This document shows, one piece after another, positions 60,352 to 64,000 of a stretch of DNA of 64,000 nt. The notes under the pieces were generated by a model, which saw only the letters and a list, made by a program, of their open reading frames with translations, searched no databases and had not been told where the DNA came from. Source of the DNA: Dryomyza anilis (taxonomy: Eukaryota > Arthropoda > Insecta > Diptera > Dryomyzidae); NCBI GenBank assembly GCA_951804985.1, contig OX638131.1:42507121-42571120 (forward strand). Direction: 5' to 3'. Both the position numbers and the translations under genes were made by a program. Numbering within the stretch: position 1 is the stretch's first letter; each line of letters starts with the position of its first letter.

Positions 60352-60693
60352 TTAGTATATAATTTGTATTTAAGGGAACTTTTGACATAAAGTGACTTAA
60401 TTAAAACCAATCGTGATTGGAGTAGTTTCGGTGAAATTATTTTCATCGATAAAATTTTTTTTTGAAAACTTACGGATATATCAAGGTTTAAAGTCGTACA
60501 GATTGAGTACATAGCTTAGAAACTAAAATCCCTTTTTAGAATTTATTCAATGTAGTGTTGATCTGGCACTTGTTACCAGGTCAATTAGGTAAAACTTTGA
60601 TTTACAACTTTTGGATTAACAATGTAGAGGTTTTGGTCTGATGTCCTTTGTGCTGTAGGAAACATAGAGTCATTAATGTAGTTCGTCATGAAA

Positions 60694-61271
60694 TATATTT
60701 GTAAAAACCATCCAATGAAATCAAAATTCCAATTTTCGAAAAAATCTTTCAAATTTAAATATTTTTACACATTTATTTTTTCAATTACATTGCAATATTA
60801 TATTTTTTATATTTGAATGACAGTTCTATTTTTCCCACAAGTTTATTTTTTTATATTTAATAATTTATGTATATTTAAAATCTGTGAAACACTTTTAATA
60901 TATTTTAAACTTCAATTACTAATATTATTAAATGTTACTAAATGTTAGTTTTTTTCTTTAAATTTTTAATTAATTTAATTTAAATTGTTGTAATCGTTGT
61001 TGGTCAGATTTCACGTTTTCGAAATATCTTGTTTTATTAATTTTATTTAATAATTTTTTATGTATTTTCTGAACGCAATAATTGAAACTCTTTTTCGTGG
61101 AGACTACTGTTTTTTCTTGCGTTATTTGTTCTAAAATTATAAAATATAAGAAGAGCACGCACAACATCTGATTAATACGAATCGTTTGATACCAGTAACA
61201 TTAAAATCTGTTTAGAAATAAGGCCGGTTAGTGCAAGAGAAAAAAACACGTTTTGTTTTATTAATATAGAT
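60694..61271 (+). repeat. Dispersed repeat R1, second copy (duplication copy 2)
   Basis: Duplicate of 22868-23445. Confidence 0.65.
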
Positions 61272-61275
61272 TACA

Positions 61276-63264
61276 GAGTGCGGCAAATGGCACTTTTTCT
61301 AATTGAACTCCGATTTGCTTTTATATTGAGCTTCTATGTGGTCTACCGATAAAAAGTGTAGTATAAACTTATACCCCTTCATGTCTGGGTTAGGCGTTAT
61401 GACGTCCTAAAGGGTTCAAAGGATAAACAATATAGTTCGGCATTTTGTAGCGAAATGGTTCATAGAACGTTTTTGATGTCTAAGGAGCGATCATCCTAGG
61501 ATGATTTCCACTAAACACTTTAAGTATGTATCTTTTGCAAATTTTGAGTTTTCTATTGCCTATAACTCGCAAACTAAGTTTTTCACGTAAAGTAAAATTT
61601 TGTATTTAAGCGCAATGTTTTCCGTATCTAATGCGGAAAACGTATTTTCATTTTTGTCATTGGGTAGATTATTAAAAAATTTATATGAGCCAAACTACGA
61701 AAAAACAAAAAGTGCTATATCTCAAAAACTAAAGCTAATAATAAAAAACCGATGCAATTTTCGGAATCAGCGCCACAATTTTAACTAAAAATTTATGCAA
61801 TTTTCAATGCACTAAAATAATTGTAATAATATATTTCTACGACTTTATTCAAAAAAAATTGCAAAAAAAAGTGATCTCCCAAACATAATTTTGCAGGCAT
61901 TACATATATCTTTGGAGCTTTATGCAAACAAAAGTATTATTTCATTGCCAAACATTATTATAATAACAGCCAAACATATTTTTGTTTTCATTCAAACATA
62001 TTTATGTTCAGAATGAATAATTTTCGGCGTTATTGTTATATATGTTTGAATGTGAAAAACATTTTATTTACATGTAAACATATTTATATTTACATTTAAT
62101 TTTAATGTAAAAATAGTAAATTTAGTGCTAAGTAATATCTTCTTTACACAATATTTGTTTTTTTCCTATTTTTAAATAACATTTTTTTATTTATATTTTA
62201 TAATTATAAACTTAAACTTTTATTTTATTTTTATTACACATATTTTATTTATACCTAATAATTTTATTACCATCTATTGTTCCTATTTTGTGTTCAGTAC
62301 TTTACAGATGGATTGGAAATTTCACAAAAAGCCACTATCTGGTATTAACAGTAATTGGCGGTACTTAAACAAATTATTCCACCAAAAATAACTTTTGAAC
62401 TATATGAAAAGTATTAATGTGAGTGTTACTGAGTTCTAAAAGTAAGCAGAGCTGTTATTTAATTGTGATATCGTAATGCCAAACACACATATAATCAAAA
62501 TAATGCTATTATTTTTAAATTCGTTGTCACCCAGTAACAATCACGAATAAGCAAATACATATAATTCAAAGAACCTTTTATTGACGTTGGGTGTGTTAAA
62601 TAGCGGAAATATCAATCATACATATATTAATATCTGATGAAAAATTTATATTTCTACAGAAACATTAATATAGTAAATTCATGTAAATCCGCGATTAAAG
62701 CAATTTATGTTTAAATATCGTATAATAATATTTCAATCTGAACAAAATAATATTACACGTTAATTATAATGTAATTAGATTTTACTTCTAATATTTATAT
62801 AGTGATTTCGAATTACGTTATAATCCGTGTAGTCTTATATTTCAGAAATAGTACATGGTGGAGAATTTAGTTGTTTAGAGACTCTAGCTCAATTTTAATG
62901 ATGTATATTTTCCCTTAAGACATTATGATAGTTTTCTGACTTCTTCTACTGGTTATAACTCCTTAACGAAATTGTTAAAAGAAAACCATTAAAAATAATG
63001 GTAAATCGTTAAGATACAAACTCAGTGGAAATCATCCTTAGGAAGTTCCCTATAATCGCTCCTTAGACATCAAAAACGTACTATGAACCATTTCGCTACA
63101 AAGTGACGAACTATATTGGTTATCCTTTGAACCCTTCAGGACCCAATAGTGCCTAACGCAGGCGTATAGGGGTATAAGTTGATACTACATTTTTGTTCCA
63201 CTGACCATAGAGAACGTGTTAATCAAAAAAAAATGGAGTTCAAATTTTAGTGCGGCACAGCGTT
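61276..63264. mobile_element. 2-kb element with long inverted repeats (copy 2)
   Basis: Duplicate of 23450-25430. It holds most of the larger differences between copies: a net 11-bp insertion near 62360, one GTA lost near 62832, and a C-to-A change at 62329. Confidence 0.75.
61873..62827 (+). repeat. CAAACATA-rich repeat R2 (copy 2)
   Basis: Duplicate of 24047-24990 with the 11-bp insertion. Confidence 0.75.
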
Positions 63265-63313
63265 ATTCTCATAAAAAACTTAAACCCTATTTTTTAAAAG
63301 TTCTCCTAATGAT

Positions 63314-63590
63314 AATAATAATAGTTTGGCACTACAGTCCTATAAGAACTTAGGCCGAGCTCTCTCACCATTTTGAGCTATGCGTGTTATATTTTTACTC
63401 AATTTGGTGGACCCTACAGTTTATTACCGTATCCGAACGGCATAGGCAATGTTTTACTCTCGTAGGTTTGCCATTTACTGCCAAGAGGTAGCGCGGTATA
63501 GAAAAATGTTTCTATGAAAGAGTCCAGGCTTGAACCGGGGACCTTTCGGCTCGCAGTCCAACGCACTAACCACTGAGCTTCCGCGGCTAC
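63314..63590 (-). mobile_element. tRNA-derived SINE, minus strand (copy 2)
   Basis: Duplicate of 25480-25756 with the same AATGAT flanks. Confidence 0.85.
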
Positions 63591-63639
63591 AATGATTACT
63601 TACTTGCTAATGATTACTTATTTTATATTGATATACTTA

Positions 63640-64000
63640 CAACCAGAAAAATATACCATTAAAATTGGTCAGTAGGACAAAATTGATTCAATTTTAATTG
63701 ATTTAATAGTATTTTGTAGTATTTAATGTGGTTTATGTATTAAAATAATAATTTATCCTATTGACTAATTGATTTTATAGGCTTTCAGCTAGTAATTGTA
63801 AATGAGATTTGTGCAATGACATAATATAAAATGGTAAAAAACTGTAAAGATACACACAGAAAAATCATCTTTTCGAATGAGGTTGGAAGAACGAATAAGT
63901 TAGTTGTACCCACTAACTTCATTAGGGTAAATCGGGTTGTCTACAAATTTGTTGGCGAGACTGAAATATTTGATTTGCGGTTGAAATATTAGCCTATACC
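63640..64000. repeat. MITE-like AT repeats (copy 2, cut by the window end)
   Basis: Duplicate of 25806-26166. TA|CACACAGAAAAATC lies at 63853. Confidence 0.4.

Larger units (their letters stand above)
38850..64000 (+). repeat. Copy 2 of the large direct duplication (runs off the window end)
   Basis: Near-identical to 1029-26166. Add 37,821 to copy 1 positions up to the CAGA tract, 37,825 to about 2934, 37,826 to about 24530, and 37,834 after about 25000. The stretches between listed features hold the same unannotated AT-rich sequence as copy 1 and I saw nothing unique in them. The left edge abuts a truncated CCCACTTTACCCC element, with only three shared T bases at the join, so the breakpoint looks like end joining rather than recombination between long repeats. 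Confidence 0.97.

Overview
The window is AT-rich, repeat-dense nuclear DNA from a fly. The evidence is short GT-AG introns, a TATA-box gene with a nearby AATAAA signal, tRNA-headed SINEs, and many DINE-1-like non-autonomous Helentrons with (GTCY)n tracts and the stretch TGATCAAGAATATATATACT known from Drosophila and calyptrate relatives. A cyclorrhaphan dipteran is the best fit; I cannot name the species. No housekeeping gene is visible, so the window is a gene desert or a large intron.

Large-scale layout. Bases 1029-26166 recur in direct orientation at 38850-64000 and run off the window end. The offset is 37,821 bp at the left and 37,834 bp at the right. I noticed about ten substitutions and four small indels in 25.1 kb, so identity is near 99.9%. 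The simplest reading is a head-to-tail tandem duplication with a unit of about 37.8 kb (copy 1 = 1029-38849, copy 2 = 38850 onward). A false duplication in the assembly (two haplotypes laid end to end) would look the same. The left flank 1-1028 and the interval 26167-38849 occur once here.

Genes. (1) A small two-exon gene at 15159-15525 (second copy 52985-53351) encodes a 51-residue preprotein with a signal peptide and a cysteine-free, Leu/Gly/Pro-rich mature peptide of about 29 residues. A TATA box lies upstream and a poly(A) signal downstream. (2) A three-exon gene at 9446-10173 (second copy 47272-47999) encodes a 197-residue protein of unknown function inside a TA-flanked transposon-like element. 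(3) A reverse-transcriptase fragment of a non-LTR retrotransposon (6851-7500 and 44677-45326) sits inside a related element. (4) Two more GC-rich single-copy patches, near 27.0 kb and 30.2 kb, carry weak hints of coding exons.

Mobile elements. DINE-1/Helentron-like elements of two subfamilies, one split by an 884-bp TA-target MITE; tRNA-derived SINEs with (ATT)n tails, one with a 9-bp target duplication; a Harbinger-like element with 3-bp TTA duplications; a hAT-like element with an 8-bp duplication; elements bounded by CCCACTTTACCCC-type ends; a 1-kb foldback; and a 2-kb element with inverted repeats of about 320 bp. A theme runs through the window: several elements start TA|CAC(N)2-3(R)AAA and carry subterminal arrays of a private short motif (TACGAA, TTATGAAT, CAAACATA, TACCATTA). 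The gene-bearing TACGAA element is the best candidate here for something not yet described.
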